Shown here: piece by piece, positions 53,856-61,891 of the stretch | How the letters are laid out: every line of letters starts with the position of its first letter | Numbering within the stretch: position 1 is the stretch's first letter | NCBI RefSeq assembly: GCF_009729205.1 | Contig: NZ_VTHB01000001.1 | Coordinates: 992,001-1,056,000, forward strand | Source: Mycobacteroides sp. CBMA 271 | Lineage (GTDB): Bacteria; Actinomycetota; Actinomycetes; Mycobacteriales; Mycobacteriaceae | DNA: 64,000 nt | Direction of reading: 5' to 3' | Notes under the pieces: generated by a model | The model's database searches: none | Seen by the model: only the letters and a program-made list of their open reading frames with translations | Told to the model about the DNA's origin: nothing | Made by a program: the position numbers and the translations under genes

Positions 53856-55531
53856 GTCGACCACTCCTCGTCGACGGCGGTGACCTCGCGGCCGTACCGT
53901 TGGCGAGCCAGCTCCCGGTAGCGGCTCATGATCGGATCGCCGGTCGGGTCCATCCGCAGGGGCGGCAGTGGCCCGAGTCGGGTGAGCCCGCCATCCGCCT
54001 GCACCGGTGGCGCGGCGGCGACGAGCGCCAGTTCGCCCTCAACGGGAACGGCCGCGGTAGCGGTTGCCGCCCACGCGCCCACCAACGGAGCGTTCTCCTG
54101 ATAGGCCGGATCGGCAGTGAAAGCGCCTCGCGCGCTGTGGTATTCGACAAGCTCGCTGACCAGCGCCGTATCCTCGCTTTCGCGCGCCACCGCGAAGGCA
54201 CCGGCCAGCAGTGGCGCCGATACGCACCTGGCCCAGCGCATCCTCGCGCCGGCGTCGGCAATCGCATAACGCACCGCATCAACGGCCAATGCCGCGGGCA
54301 CCTTGAGCTCGACAGCCCGTTCAAGCTTGGACATGGCACTCCGGTACCCGGGACTGTCCTCGGTGTAGTCCACCGTCCCGGTCTCGGCATCGAACCCCAG
54401 CTCGGCCAGCGCATCGGCTCGCCAGATATTGCCCAGCTGATCGTCCAGGCGGGCGTACTGCAGCCAACTGTGCCGCGGATAGGAGTCCAGCAGTTCCCGG
54501 GCCTGCGCCACCTTCTCGGTCGCGGCGGCGAAGTCACCCCGAATAAGGGCAATCCAGCTGCGTTGTAACAGGATTCGATGAATATGTAGTGGCTTCTCGA
54601 TCTCACGCCAATGCCGCTCCGCATGTCCCCAACATTCGTCCGCCTCGTCGAGCGCACCCATCCGGAGCCGGATCAAGCCGAAGTAGAGCCAGCTGCGGGA
54701 CACGTCATGCGCCCGGATATGTTCGGCGATCGCCGGGTATGCCTGGTGGACCAGCCTCTGAGTTTCGGCGATATCGCCGTCGGCCCACCGGGCCGCGGCA
54801 CGTTCCAACTGCGCACGGGCACCAGCCAACTGCCAGTCTCGCGCCCCGGCTCGCGCTTCGGCCCGCCGCAGCCATGGTTCGGCTTCCTCCAGCCGGCCGG
54901 TCTCGACACAGAATCGCCCATAGGAGAGTGCACCGTTGACAAACAGGTGATCGGACTCGGAACTCCCCTCCCGCGCATACTCCTCAAGCAGGTCGAGGAT
55001 CTCGGCCCACAGCGGAACCGAGTCCGCGAACATGTCGTCATCGCACAGACCCCTGGCCATCAGAATCCGAGCGTGGCAGACGAGGCCGCGGTGCTCGGCG
55101 GCCAAATCCTCAAAGTCACTCGCGGTTTCGATCAAAGCCCGCAGATGCACGGCGGCGCCGTCGTGATCACCGTTGGCCGCGGCCAATCCAGCAGCCAGGA
55201 ACTCCGCGCGACGGGTGTATCGGCAGATCAGGTGGTCGATCTCGCCATCGGACATGGTGACCTGCGAGGCAAGGTCGGGTCGCCTACCCGATCGGATCTC
55301 GGTGTAGATGCCCACGCAGTCCCGGACGCGCCGGATGCCTTCCACCACACCGTCGTATGCGGTACGCACGAGGTAAACCTCGGCAAGCTGAGCCAACACC
55401 TCGCACGCGAGATCGTCGCGGTCCGCCTCCTGGGCCTGTGTCAGCAGCGACAGCAGGATTTCCTTGGCGGCCTCTTCCCTGGCGGCCAAGACCAAGTGAC
55501 GGGCGCGCTCCAGGTCGCCGATGATCGTCAC
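53846..55531 (-). CDS. TPR-repeat protein, partner of the CHAT protease
   Basis: 561 residues, almost wholly helical, with many A/L-rich 34-residue-type repeats (LVLAAREEAAKEILLSLLTQAQEADRDDLACEVLAQLAEVYL; LEEAEPWLRRAEARAGARDW; MGALDEADECWGHAERHW). Such solenoids bind partners and often gate an enzyme. No membrane or enzymatic domain visible. Its end overlaps the CHAT start. TPR-CHAT pairings occur in bacterial immune and type III-E CRISPR complexes, but neither CRISPR nor effector repeats occur here. Confidence 0.8.
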   Translation of the reverse strand: MTIIGDLERARHLVLAAREEAAKEILLSLLTQAQEADRDDLACEVLAQLAEVYLVRTAYDGVVEGIRRVRDCVGIYTEIRSGRRPDLASQVTMSDGEIDHLICRYTRRAEFLAAGLAAANGDHDGAAVHLRALIETASDFEDLAAEHRGLVCHARILMARGLCDDDMFADSVPLWAEILDLLEEYAREGSSESDHLFVNGALSYGRFCVETGRLEEAEPWLRRAEARAGARDWQLAGARAQLERAAARWADGDIAETQRLVHQAYPAIAEHIRAHDVSRSWLYFGLIRLRMGALDEADECWGHAERHWREIEKPLHIHRILLQRSWIALIRGDFAAATEKVAQARELLDSYPRHSWLQYARLDDQLGNIWRADALAELGFDAETGTVDYTEDSPGYRSAMSKLERAVELKVPAALAVDAVRYAIADAGARMRWARCVSAPLLAGAFAVARESEDTALVSELVEYHSARGAFTADPAYQENAPLVGAWAATATAAVPVEGELALVAAAPPVQADGGLTRLGPLPPLRMDPTGDPIMSRYRELARQRYGREVTAVDEEWSTWP

Positions 55532-55546
55532 CTCCGCATACTAAGA

Positions 55547-55579
55547 AGCGGCGGGCGCGCAGTGTGCGCGCCCGCCGCT
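55547..55579 (-). terminator. Perfect 15-bp hairpin after lpqH-like gene
   Basis: Arms 55547-55561 and 55565-55579 pair perfectly around a GTG loop, 10 nt after the lipoprotein stop on the minus strand. After it the minus strand reads CTTCTTAGT, a weak T-tract. Likely intrinsic terminator separating the lipoprotein from the TPR-CHAT operon. Confidence 0.75.
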
Positions 55580-55589
55580 ATTGGTTGTG

Positions 55590-56051
55590 TCAGCCGCAGC
55601 TCACCTTGATGGTGAACGACTTGGTGATCATCCCGGCCATCGGATTCTTGACATCGGCTCCGGCGGCCTCACCGCTGATGGTGTACGTCTTCCCATCAAC
55701 CTTGACATCGGCCGAGCCGACGCTGGCCCCCATGCCGCTGCTGACCGCCAGAGCGGCGCCGTCGTACACCAGGCCCAGCGACTCCACCTTGGGCGGCGTC
55801 GCGTCGGTCATTACGACACCTAGGCCCTGCTGGCCGTTGATACCGGCGCTGGCCACGTTGATCTTGCCGCCCTGCTTGACGCAGGTCACCGACTTCAGGT
55901 CCAGGCCGGCCAGATCCTTGCCATCCACCTTGACCTCGGCATTGCTGCCAGAGCTCACCTGCGAGGCGCTCGGCTTGTCGGTCGAGCAGCCGACCGCCAC
56001 CGCACCGGCGGCGAGAAGTCCCATGGCGCCCACGATCACTCGGTTCATCAT
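55590..56051 (-). CDS. LpqH-family (19-kDa antigen) lipoprotein
   Basis: 153 residues from the ATG at 56049-56051 (GAAGGG about 5 nt upstream; a second ATG follows directly). Signal peptide with lipobox AVGC (Cys22). The mature part carries the LpqH pattern: VTCVKQGGKINVAS, VVMTDATPPKVESLGL, GKTYTISGEAAG, and a C-terminal SFTIKVSCG, with two Cys probably bridged. Cell-envelope lipoprotein that in M. tuberculosis is a TLR2 ligand. Followed by a strong hairpin terminator. Confidence 0.9.
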   Translation of the reverse strand: MMNRVIVGAMGLLAAGAVAVGCSTDKPSASQVSSGSNAEVKVDGKDLAGLDLKSVTCVKQGGKINVASAGINGQQGLGVVMTDATPPKVESLGLVYDGAALAVSSGMGASVGSADVKVDGKTYTISGEAAGADVKNPMAGMITKSFTIKVSCG

Positions 56052-56176
56052 TCGTCCCTTCGTTGTCCGTCGCCCGGATGGCTCCGTCATGGCTCAAGTG
56101 AAGTGGGACCGATCCACTACCGATCCCAAGAAGTCCCGATTACCGCAGGCAGTGGCCGTCCAGGCACCATGGAGAT

Positions 56177-56959
56177 GTGGCACCCGCACCCCGACCTCAT
56201 GGGACCATCACCCGCGGCACCACCGGGATAAACCGCCTGCGCCGCAGTGACCGCTGGTTGGTGCATCGCGACGAGGCACGTGCGGCGCTCCTGGACGCCG
56301 CCGATCCCCTGGTGGTGGACCTGGGCTACGGCGCCATGCCCACCACCACCCTGGAGCTGGCCTCGCGACTGCGGACCGTGCGGCCCGACATCCGGGTAGT
56401 GGGATTGGAGATCGACCCACAGCGCGTGGTTCCGGCTCGCGATGGCGTCCAGTTCGGCCTCGGCGGGTTCGAGTTGGCGGGTCTCACACCGGTTCTGGTG
56501 CGCGCCTTCAATGTGTTGCGCCAGTATCCGGAGTCAGACGTGGCGGACGCTTGGGCGGCCATGACGGCCCGACTGGCACCCGGCGGACTCCTCATGGACG
56601 GCACCTGCGACGAGTTGGGACGGCGGTGCGCGTGGCTGCTGCTGGACGCCTCCGGACCCCGCACACTCACCTTGGCGTGCGATCCATTTGATATCGCCAC
56701 GCCGTCAGATCTGGCCGAGAGGTTACCGAAAGCCCTTATCCACCACAATGTTCCGGGCCAACCGATCCACGATCTACTCGCCGGAGCCGACAGATGCTGG
56801 GCGGCAGCGGCACCGCACGGCGTATTCGGCCCCAGGGTGCGCTGGCGCATGATGTTGAAATCACTGCGTGACAACGGCTTTCCCGTCGAACAGCAGCGAC
56901 GGCAGGTTCGTGACTGCATCTTGACAACTCCATGGTCAGCGGTGGCTCCGCTGGCCTAG
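56177..56959 (+). CDS. Class I SAM-dependent methyltransferase-like protein
   Basis: 260 residues from the GTG at 56177 (GGAG just upstream). Motif I appears as VVDLGYGAMPTTTLELASRL, followed by VVGLEIDPQRV with the acidic residue of motif II; post-motif MAPGGLLMDGT-like text (RLAPGGLLMDGTCDE) resembles motif IV. Basic N-terminus. Substrate unknown; small-molecule or protein methylation are possible. 10 nt before the nitrilase gene. Confidence 0.75.
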   Translation: MAPAPRPHGTITRGTTGINRLRRSDRWLVHRDEARAALLDAADPLVVDLGYGAMPTTTLELASRLRTVRPDIRVVGLEIDPQRVVPARDGVQFGLGGFELAGLTPVLVRAFNVLRQYPESDVADAWAAMTARLAPGGLLMDGTCDELGRRCAWLLLDASGPRTLTLACDPFDIATPSDLAERLPKALIHHNVPGQPIHDLLAGADRCWAAAAPHGVFGPRVRWRMMLKSLRDNGFPVEQQRRQVRDCILTTPWSAVAPLA

Positions 56960-56962
56960 GCT
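56957..56962 (+). promoter_or_regulatory. Leaderless-type -10 box for nitrilase gene
   Basis: TAGGCT, 7 nt, then the ATG at 56970, overlapping the previous stop codon. Suggests a separate leaderless transcript. Confidence 0.45.
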
Positions 56963-56969
56963 TGGGTGC

Positions 56970-57758
56970 ATGCGGATAGTGTTGGCACAGATCAGCAGCA
57001 CCGCCGATCCCGCCGAGAACCTGGCGACAGTCGAGGCCACGGTGCGCGATGCCGCCGCGCAGGGCGCCACGCTGGTCGTCTTTCCGGAAGCCACCATGTG
57101 CAGGTTCGGCGTACCGCTGGGCCCCGTCGCCGAACCACTGGACGGCCCGTGGGCCGACGGGGTCCGCAAGACCGCACAGGAAGCCGCCATCACCGTCGTC
57201 GCCGGGATGTTCACCCCGGCCGCCGACGGACGGGTGTACAACACGCTGCTGGCCACCGGCCCGGGCGTGGACTCCCACTACAACAAGATCAACCTCTACG
57301 ACGCGTTCGGCTTCCAGGAATCGGCCACCGTCGCACCCGGGACCGAGCAGGTGCTCATCACCGTCGACGGCGTCGCCGTCGGGCTCACCACGTGCTACGA
57401 CATCCGCTTCCCCGGCCTGTACGCGGATCTGGCGCGCAGCGGGGCGCAGGTGATCACGGTAAGCGCCTCATGGGGCGCGGGCACCGGCAAGTGGGACCAG
57501 TGGACACTGCTCGCACGGGCGCGGGCAGCCGACTCAACGAGCTTCATCGCCGCCGCCGGTCAGGCCCTGCCCGCCCTGGAAACCCCGGCCAGTAGGGCGC
57601 CGACGGGGATCGGCGGCAGCCTGCTGGTCTCACCGACCGGCGAGCTCATTGCCCAGGCGGGACCAGACCCAGAGCTGATCGTGGCGGATCTACACCTGGA
57701 CGCGGTCGCCGAGACCCGCAAAATCTTGCCGGTACTTAACGCGTCCTCAGCCGAATAG
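56970..57758 (+). CDS. Carbon-nitrogen hydrolase (nitrilase superfamily, Rv0480c ortholog)
   Basis: 262 residues. Catalytic triad visible: Glu40 in FPEATM, Lys106 in YNKINLYD and Cys142 in TTCYDIRFP. Members act on amides (omega-amidase/deaminated-glutathione amidase like). Position in the Rv0478-Rv0482 block supports the Rv0480c match. A TAGGCT leaderless-type box lies 7 nt before the ATG. Confidence 0.9.
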   Translation: MRIVLAQISSTADPAENLATVEATVRDAAAQGATLVVFPEATMCRFGVPLGPVAEPLDGPWADGVRKTAQEAAITVVAGMFTPAADGRVYNTLLATGPGVDSHYNKINLYDAFGFQESATVAPGTEQVLITVDGVAVGLTTCYDIRFPGLYADLARSGAQVITVSASWGAGTGKWDQWTLLARARAADSTSFIAAAGQALPALETPASRAPTGIGGSLLVSPTGELIAQAGPDPELIVADLHLDAVAETRKILPVLNASSAE

Positions 57759-57773
57759 GGCACAATCGCGCGG

Positions 57774-58727
57774 GTGACGACACCGCCTCAGCCGCCGCTC
57801 GGCCCGCCCGGATCGACACCTCCCGAGCCTTCGCCGTGGCCACAGCCGGCCCCGCAGGATCCGTCGCAGGCATATGAGCCGGCTGCGCAGGCACCGACGC
57901 AGCAGAACCCCGTCACAACACCCACGACCCCGCCTCCGGTCGAGCCACCATCATCGTCGTCGGGCGTGCCAGCCCAGCCCGCCGGACCGCAGAAGGGCCG
58001 CGACTACAAGTCGCTGGTACTCATCGCCGTCATCGTGGTCGCGGTATTCCTGGCAGCGGTCTTGGGCATCGAGCTGTACGCACGCAAGCGGACCAGCAGC
58101 GAGGTGAATGCCGCCACCTCGTGCCTGATCCAGGACGGCGCCACCGCGTCCTTCGGTCCCATGCCGCTGGTGCTCCAGTACTTGGGCGATCACGTCGACA
58201 AGCTCACGATCAAGACCGCGGGCAATCAGATCGCGCAGGCCAAGAAGATGACGGTGGCCATCACGGTGAGCGACGTCTCCCTGAAGAAGACCGCCGACTC
58301 AATGGGCACCATCGGGCGCCTCGACGTCGAGGTGACCTGGCCGACCACCGGCATCACCGAGAGTGCCCGGGCGCTCGTCCCCGGATCGCTGGGCTCGATG
58401 GTCGACAACGTCACCACCAGCGAATCAACGGGTGAGGTCACGTTGAAGGCCTTGGGCGGGTTGGCAAGCATCACCACCAAACCCGTCATCGAAAATGGCA
58501 TGGTGACCCTGCAGTCAGAGAATGTGAGCGCGTTCATCGGGCTGCCCCGCGAGATCGTGCAGCCGGCTCTCGACACCTTCTCCAAGGGGCTCGTCGGCGA
58601 GTACCCCATGGGCCTCAAGGCCCAAGAGGTGAAGGTGACCAACGACGGCATCTCGGTGAAGCTGTCGAGCACCGATCAGCCGATGAAGCCGTCGACCGAG
58701 CCCTGCCTGCAGAACCTGTCGTACTAG
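57774..58727 (+). CDS. DUF2993 membrane-anchored protein (Rv0479c ortholog)
   Basis: 317 residues beginning at a GTG. The first 75 residues are Pro/Gln-rich; one membrane helix ([22 protein letters not shown]) follows; the rest is the extracytoplasmic DUF2993 domain ([46 protein letters not shown]). Presumed cell-envelope lipid-handling fold. Its stop overlaps the convergent deoC stop in CTAG. Confidence 0.87.
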   Translation: MTTPPQPPLGPPGSTPPEPSPWPQPAPQDPSQAYEPAAQAPTQQNPVTTPTTPPPVEPPSSSSGVPAQPAGPQKGRDYKSLVLIAVIVVAVFLAAVLGIELYARKRTSSEVNAATSCLIQDGATASFGPMPLVLQYLGDHVDKLTIKTAGNQIAQAKKMTVAITVSDVSLKKTADSMGTIGRLDVEVTWPTTGITESARALVPGSLGSMVDNVTTSESTGEVTLKALGGLASITTKPVIENGMVTLQSENVSAFIGLPREIVQPALDTFSKGLVGEYPMGLKAQEVKVTNDGISVKLSSTDQPMKPSTEPCLQNLSY

Positions 58728-59428
58728 TGCCGGAAGCCGTCGAGCACCGCCCGGCTGCCCGATAGGCCGAGGCGGGTCGCGCCGGCGTCAAGCATGGCGG
58801 CGGCGTCCTGCGCGGTCCGAATTCCGCCGCTCGCCTTGACCTGCAGGCGATCTCCCACGGTCTCGGCCATGATCCGCACTGCCTCCGTCGTCGCTCCCCC
58901 ACACGGGTGAAATCCCGTGGAGGTCTTCACAAAATCGGCCCCGGCGGCCTCGCTGGCGCGACATGCCGCACGGATGGCATCGGCACCGGAATGCTCGAAC
59001 AGCGCCGCCGACTCGATGATGACCTTGAGGGTCGCCGACGGCACCGCACGCCGGACCGACTCAATATCGGCCTGCACCGCCGTGAAATCACCGGCGACCG
59101 CGGCACCCACGTCGATGACCATGTCGATCTCGGACGCCCCCGCAGCCACCGCCAGCGCCGCCTCGTGTGCCTTGATGGACGAAAGATGCTTTCCCGACGG
59201 GAATCCCACCACCGCCGCGACGACCAGCCCCGTGGCGTCCACCGGGAGCATCGAGGGCGATACACACACCGCGAGCACTCCGAGATCGGCAGCCTCCGCG
59301 ATCAGGGCGCGCACATCCGCCGGGGTCGCTTCGGGCTTGAGCAGGGTGTGGTCGACGAGCGCGGCCACTTCCCCACGCGTGGGCCAAACCGCCGGTGTGC
59401 CTGCCGATTCCGTCATGGGCTCCGTCAT
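58724..59428 (-). CDS. deoC: Deoxyribose-phosphate aldolase DeoC
   Basis: 234 residues from the ATG at 59428 (an ATG at 59416, with GGAG 3 nt before it, is the alternative). [14 protein letters not shown] near the N-terminus and the Schiff-base Lys in [10 protein letters not shown] are diagnostic. It cleaves 2-deoxyribose 5-phosphate to glyceraldehyde 3-phosphate and acetaldehyde. Divergent from the isocitrate-lyase-family gene, whose ATG is only 18 nt away. Confidence 0.94.
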   Translation of the reverse strand: MTEPMTESAGTPAVWPTRGEVAALVDHTLLKPEATPADVRALIAEAADLGVLAVCVSPSMLPVDATGLVVAAVVGFPSGKHLSSIKAHEAALAVAAGASEIDMVIDVGAAVAGDFTAVQADIESVRRAVPSATLKVIIESAALFEHSGADAIRAACRASEAAGADFVKTSTGFHPCGGATTEAVRIMAETVGDRLQVKASGGIRTAQDAAAMLDAGATRLGLSGSRAVLDGFRH

Positions 59429-59433
59429 AGGGC

Positions 59434-59439
59434 TAGCGT
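59434..59439 (+). promoter_or_regulatory. Leaderless-type -10 box for PEP-mutase-family gene
   Basis: TAGCGT, 7 nt, then the ATG at 59447. It fills the whole 18-nt gap between divergent start codons. Confidence 0.5.
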
Positions 59440-59446
59440 CGCATAC

Positions 59447-60271
59447 ATGACCTCCCAGCATGAGCGCGCGGTGGCGTTCGCGGCTCTTCATCAATCCGGG
59501 ACGTTCGTGGTCCCCAACCCATGGGACGCCGGAACCGCCCGCATCCTGACGGGGTTCGGTTTCTCCGCATTGGCCACCACCAGCGCCGGTCTGGCCTTTG
59601 CGTTGGGCCGGCGCGATGGCGCCAATTTGGTGAGTCCGCACGAGACAGTGGCCAACGCCGCCCAGATCGCGGCGGCCACCCACCTACCGGTGTCGGCCGA
59701 CCTGGAGAACGGCGGCCCCGCCATCGGCGACATCGCCATGACCATCCGCGAGGCGGCCGCTTCGGGACTGGTCGGCGGGTCGATCGAAGACGCCACCGGG
59801 CGTCCCGAGGCACCCATCTTCCCGCTAGCTGAGGCGGTGGACCGCATTACCGCCGCGGTACACACGGCACGCGATCTGCCTTTCCCGTTCACGCTGACGG
59901 CCCGCGCCGAGAACTTCCTCTACGGCCGACCGGACCTGGCGGACACCATCGCCCGGCTGACCGCGTACGCCGAGGCGGGCGCCGACGTGGTGTACGCGCC
60001 GGGCCTGCCCGATGCCGACGCCGTCCGCGCCGTCTGCGCGGCGGTCGATCGCCCGGTGAATCTGTTGGCCGCGGGATTCGTGCTGAATCACTCGGTCGCA
60101 GAGATCGCGCAGTGGGGTGTGCGCCGGATCAGTCTCGGATCTGCGATGGCACGCGCGGCGCTTGGGGCATTCGTCAACGGCGCGCGAGAAATTGCACACC
60201 AGGGCACCTTTGGATTCGCGAATCAGGCGATTCCGTACGGCGATGCGAATGCACTCTTCCCGCTCGGCTAG
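59447..60271 (+). CDS. Isocitrate lyase/PEP mutase superfamily protein
   Basis: 274 residues from the ATG at 59447. Features: [29 protein letters not shown] (metal-binding acidic residues), [21 protein letters not shown] and [22 protein letters not shown]-barrel lyase that cleaves or forms C-C or C-P bonds; probably a 2-methylisocitrate-lyase-like or oxaloacetate-type enzyme, not the classical Icl. Its 3' end shares CTAG with the convergent rpf gene. Confidence 0.87.
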   Translation: MTSQHERAVAFAALHQSGTFVVPNPWDAGTARILTGFGFSALATTSAGLAFALGRRDGANLVSPHETVANAAQIAAATHLPVSADLENGGPAIGDIAMTIREAAASGLVGGSIEDATGRPEAPIFPLAEAVDRITAAVHTARDLPFPFTLTARAENFLYGRPDLADTIARLTAYAEAGADVVYAPGLPDADAVRAVCAAVDRPVNLLAAGFVLNHSVAEIAQWGVRRISLGSAMARAALGAFVNGAREIAHQGTFGFANQAIPYGDANALFPLG

Positions 60272-60720
60272 CCCGTAGGGGGGATCAGGCCCGCGATTCC
60301 GCTGCACATCTGCCTGAAGTTGAGGATTCCGAGGATGCTGCCGCCGGGGACGAACTGGCATCCGGAGCGCCCGCCCGTCATCGGGCCTGAGCCGCCACCG
60401 CCGCATTCGGGCCAGGCCTGGATGCCCTGCGACTGCAGAACATTCTCGGCGACGGCAATTTGTTGTTCGCGTGAGGCTTCGGCCGGATTTCCGACACCAC
60501 CGTGGGATGCCCAAGTCGACGGCTTGAATTGCAGGCCGCCGTAGAAACCATTTCCGGTGTTTGCGTTCCAGTTTCCGCCGGATTCGCATTCGGCGATTGC
60601 ATCCCAATTCACGGAATCGGCCGATGCAACGCTCGCCGTCATCGACAGTGACATCACGAACAGCACGTTGACAATCAGGCACACCGCACGTCTGTCACGT
60701 ACCCAGCGCGCCCTGTCCAT
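60268..60720 (-). CDS. Resuscitation-promoting factor (Rpf), transglycosylase-like
   Basis: 150 residues from the ATG at 60718-60720, which has GAAGG 5 nt before it (ATG at 60732 and GTG at 60768 are in frame). Signal peptide ends ASVASA. The Rpf domain follows: [13 protein letters not shown] with the catalytic Glu46, [12 protein letters not shown], and [14 protein letters not shown], with two Cys. It cleaves peptidoglycan to restart growth. The tail after the Rpf domain is short and Gly/Pro-rich. Which of RpfA-E it equals cannot be told. Confidence 0.9.
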   Translation of the reverse strand: MDRARWVRDRRAVCLIVNVLFVMSLSMTASVASADSVNWDAIAECESGGNWNANTGNGFYGGLQFKPSTWASHGGVGNPAEASREQQIAVAENVLQSQGIQAWPECGGGGSGPMTGGRSGCQFVPGGSILGILNFRQMCSGIAGLIPPTG

Positions 60721-60859
60721 GACGACCTTCATGTCAGCACCCCGATCCTCTGCCGCCGACGAGGTCACGTGCTGCGCAATGCACCACCTGCCACGCCGGT
60801 CGTGATCAGATTGTGATCACTGTTGTAATCGTTACTCACGAGGTGTGCGTTACGCAAGC

Positions 60860-60919
60860 GGAGAATGGTAAGAAAAGTTGCCAGAGGGCCGCCTGGGGCT
60901 TTAGTGATTTCTTACCTCC
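60860..60919 (-). ncRNA. Nested inverted-repeat element in rpf leader (candidate structured RNA)
   Basis: GGTAAGAAA (60867-60875) pairs perfectly with TTTCTTACC (60908-60916), extended outward by GGAG/CTCC with a bulge. Between them CCAG/CTGG form an inner stem. The element is about 140 nt upstream of the rpf start on the transcribed strand. Two stacked helices suggest either a leader RNA or an operator; the function is unproved. Confidence 0.4.
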
Positions 60920-60955
60920 GCCAATAACACCGAGATAAACCGCTGGTCTCGGCAG

Positions 60956-60973
60956 AATTACATATTTGTAATT
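60956..60973. promoter_or_regulatory. 18-bp perfect palindrome upstream of rpf
   Basis: AATTACA, 4 bp, TGTAATT. Followed by GCGCAATT twice, 21 bp apart (two helical turns), downstream on the plus strand. Operator-like. Confidence 0.45.
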
Positions 60974-61141
60974 CCCGCGCGCAATTGACGGACGTCACAG
61001 CGCAATTTGCCCGTCGTCTCGAAGCGGCGCCAGACGGCCACCGGGCTTAGCGCTCCATGCATGCCGAACGTCGGTGTGGCGCCGAAGCTTCGCGCGTTAA
61101 TCGCAGCTCGGTATGCGAGGAGCGTCCACGCCCTGCGGCGC

Positions 61142-61534
61142 CTAGACCTCGGGCCCACCGGGATTGCAGTGCGACACCGCCATGAGCCCCATATCAACTG
61201 GGGGCCGCCACGGTTCCAGATTCCAGCTCGGCTTGTCCGGGATGAAGGCTCGCCCATACCAATGACAGTCAAACTGCATCCGCATACCCGGCGACTGCGC
61301 ATCGGGGGCAAGCTCGACGACCTCGGCCCAGGCGATATCGGCACCGTCGGGCGCCTCATAGGTACGCCCCAGCGGGGTCGGATAGACGCGCAGCGTCCGA
61401 CCGCTAGTTGTTGAATCCCAATGTGTTTCGGCGATCAGGACAGGCTGATCGGTGTCACCGGGCTGCGCGGCGGCCGGCACGGCACAGAAGGTCAGCAGCG
61501 CCACCACCGAGGCCGCCACCCTGAGCCCGCGCAC
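61142..61534 (-). CDS. Secreted DUF2599-like protein (Rv0477 ortholog)
   Basis: About 130 residues if begun at the GTG at 61532-61534; a TTG at 61543 is an alternative and the longer frame to 61651 overlaps the previous gene. A signal peptide (LRVAASVVALLTFCAVPAAA) precedes a small mature domain (TLRVYPTPLGRTYEAPDGADIAWAEVVELAP, FDCHWYGRAFIPDKPSWNLEPW). Two Cys probably form a bond. Position matches Rv0477. Function unknown. Confidence 0.78.
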   Translation of the reverse strand: MRGLRVAASVVALLTFCAVPAAAQPGDTDQPVLIAETHWDSTTSGRTLRVYPTPLGRTYEAPDGADIAWAEVVELAPDAQSPGMRMQFDCHWYGRAFIPDKPSWNLEPWRPPVDMGLMAVSHCNPGGPEV

Positions 61535-61565
61535 TAGCGTCAATGTTCTTCGCGCAAGCGGCTCA

Positions 61566-61844
61566 TCACCGTGACTTGCCCTGGACCTCAAGCACTCGCG
61601 GACGAACATCGACGAAATACACGCCGGCCGCCACCGCCGCGAGACCCGCACTCAGCAGTCCCAAACCCGGAATCAGGCAGAGCAGTATCGCACCGCCCAG
61701 GACGACGATCCAGGTGGTCTTGGTCTGCTTCTCGGCGGCCACGAACGCATCGGCCGGCTGGAGCGCGGCGTGGACCAGGGCCACGATGACCGCAATCAGG
61801 GCGACGAGCGAGATCAGCGAGAAGACGGAATAAGAAAAGGCCAC
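61566..61844 (-). CDS. DUF2516 membrane protein (Rv0476 ortholog)
   Basis: 92 residues starting at a GTG (61842-61844). Two membrane helices: [20 protein letters not shown] and [26 protein letters not shown]. The GTG lies inside the descending arm of the hbhA terminator hairpin. The secreted-protein gene follows after 31 nt. Function unknown. Confidence 0.82.
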   Translation of the reverse strand: MAFSYSVFSLISLVALIAVIVALVHAALQPADAFVAAEKQTKTTWIVVLGGAILLCLIPGLGLLSAGLAAVAAGVYFVDVRPRVLEVQGKSR

Positions 61845-61875
61845 CCGGTCAGCCTACGTGGCTGACCGGGTGGCC
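61839..61875 (-). terminator. hbhA intrinsic terminator overlapping the next start codon
   Basis: A 16-bp perfect stem (61839-61854 with 61860-61875) with a 5-nt loop, 17 nt after the hbhA stop. On the minus strand the stem is followed by TTTTCTTATT, a good T-tract. The descending arm contains the GTG start of the DUF2516 gene. Confidence 0.8.
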
Positions 61876-61891
61876 GTAGTGCTGGAACTGC

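Larger units (their letters stand above)
60721..61141. other. 421-nt non-coding region upstream of rpf with several structured elements
   Basis: No gene is credible here (plus- and minus-strand ORFs are low-complexity). It holds a GTGATCA repeat (60802-60820), a nested inverted repeat (60860-60919), a perfect 18-bp palindrome (60956-60973) and a 21-bp-period direct repeat GCGCAATT (60979-60986, 61000-61007). I looked for a ydaO-type c-di-AMP riboswitch, as found before other rpf genes, and could not find its conserved core. Confidence 0.55.

Noticed and set aside
60721..61141. c-di-AMP (ydaO-type) riboswitch before rpf
   Set aside because: Expected from other actinobacterial rpf genes, but the conserved core sequences are not found; only local inverted repeats are.
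60958..61359. Minus-strand 133-codon frame overlapping the Rv0477-type gene
   Set aside because: Arg/Pro/Ser-rich, no start signal, and overlaps a better-supported secreted protein.
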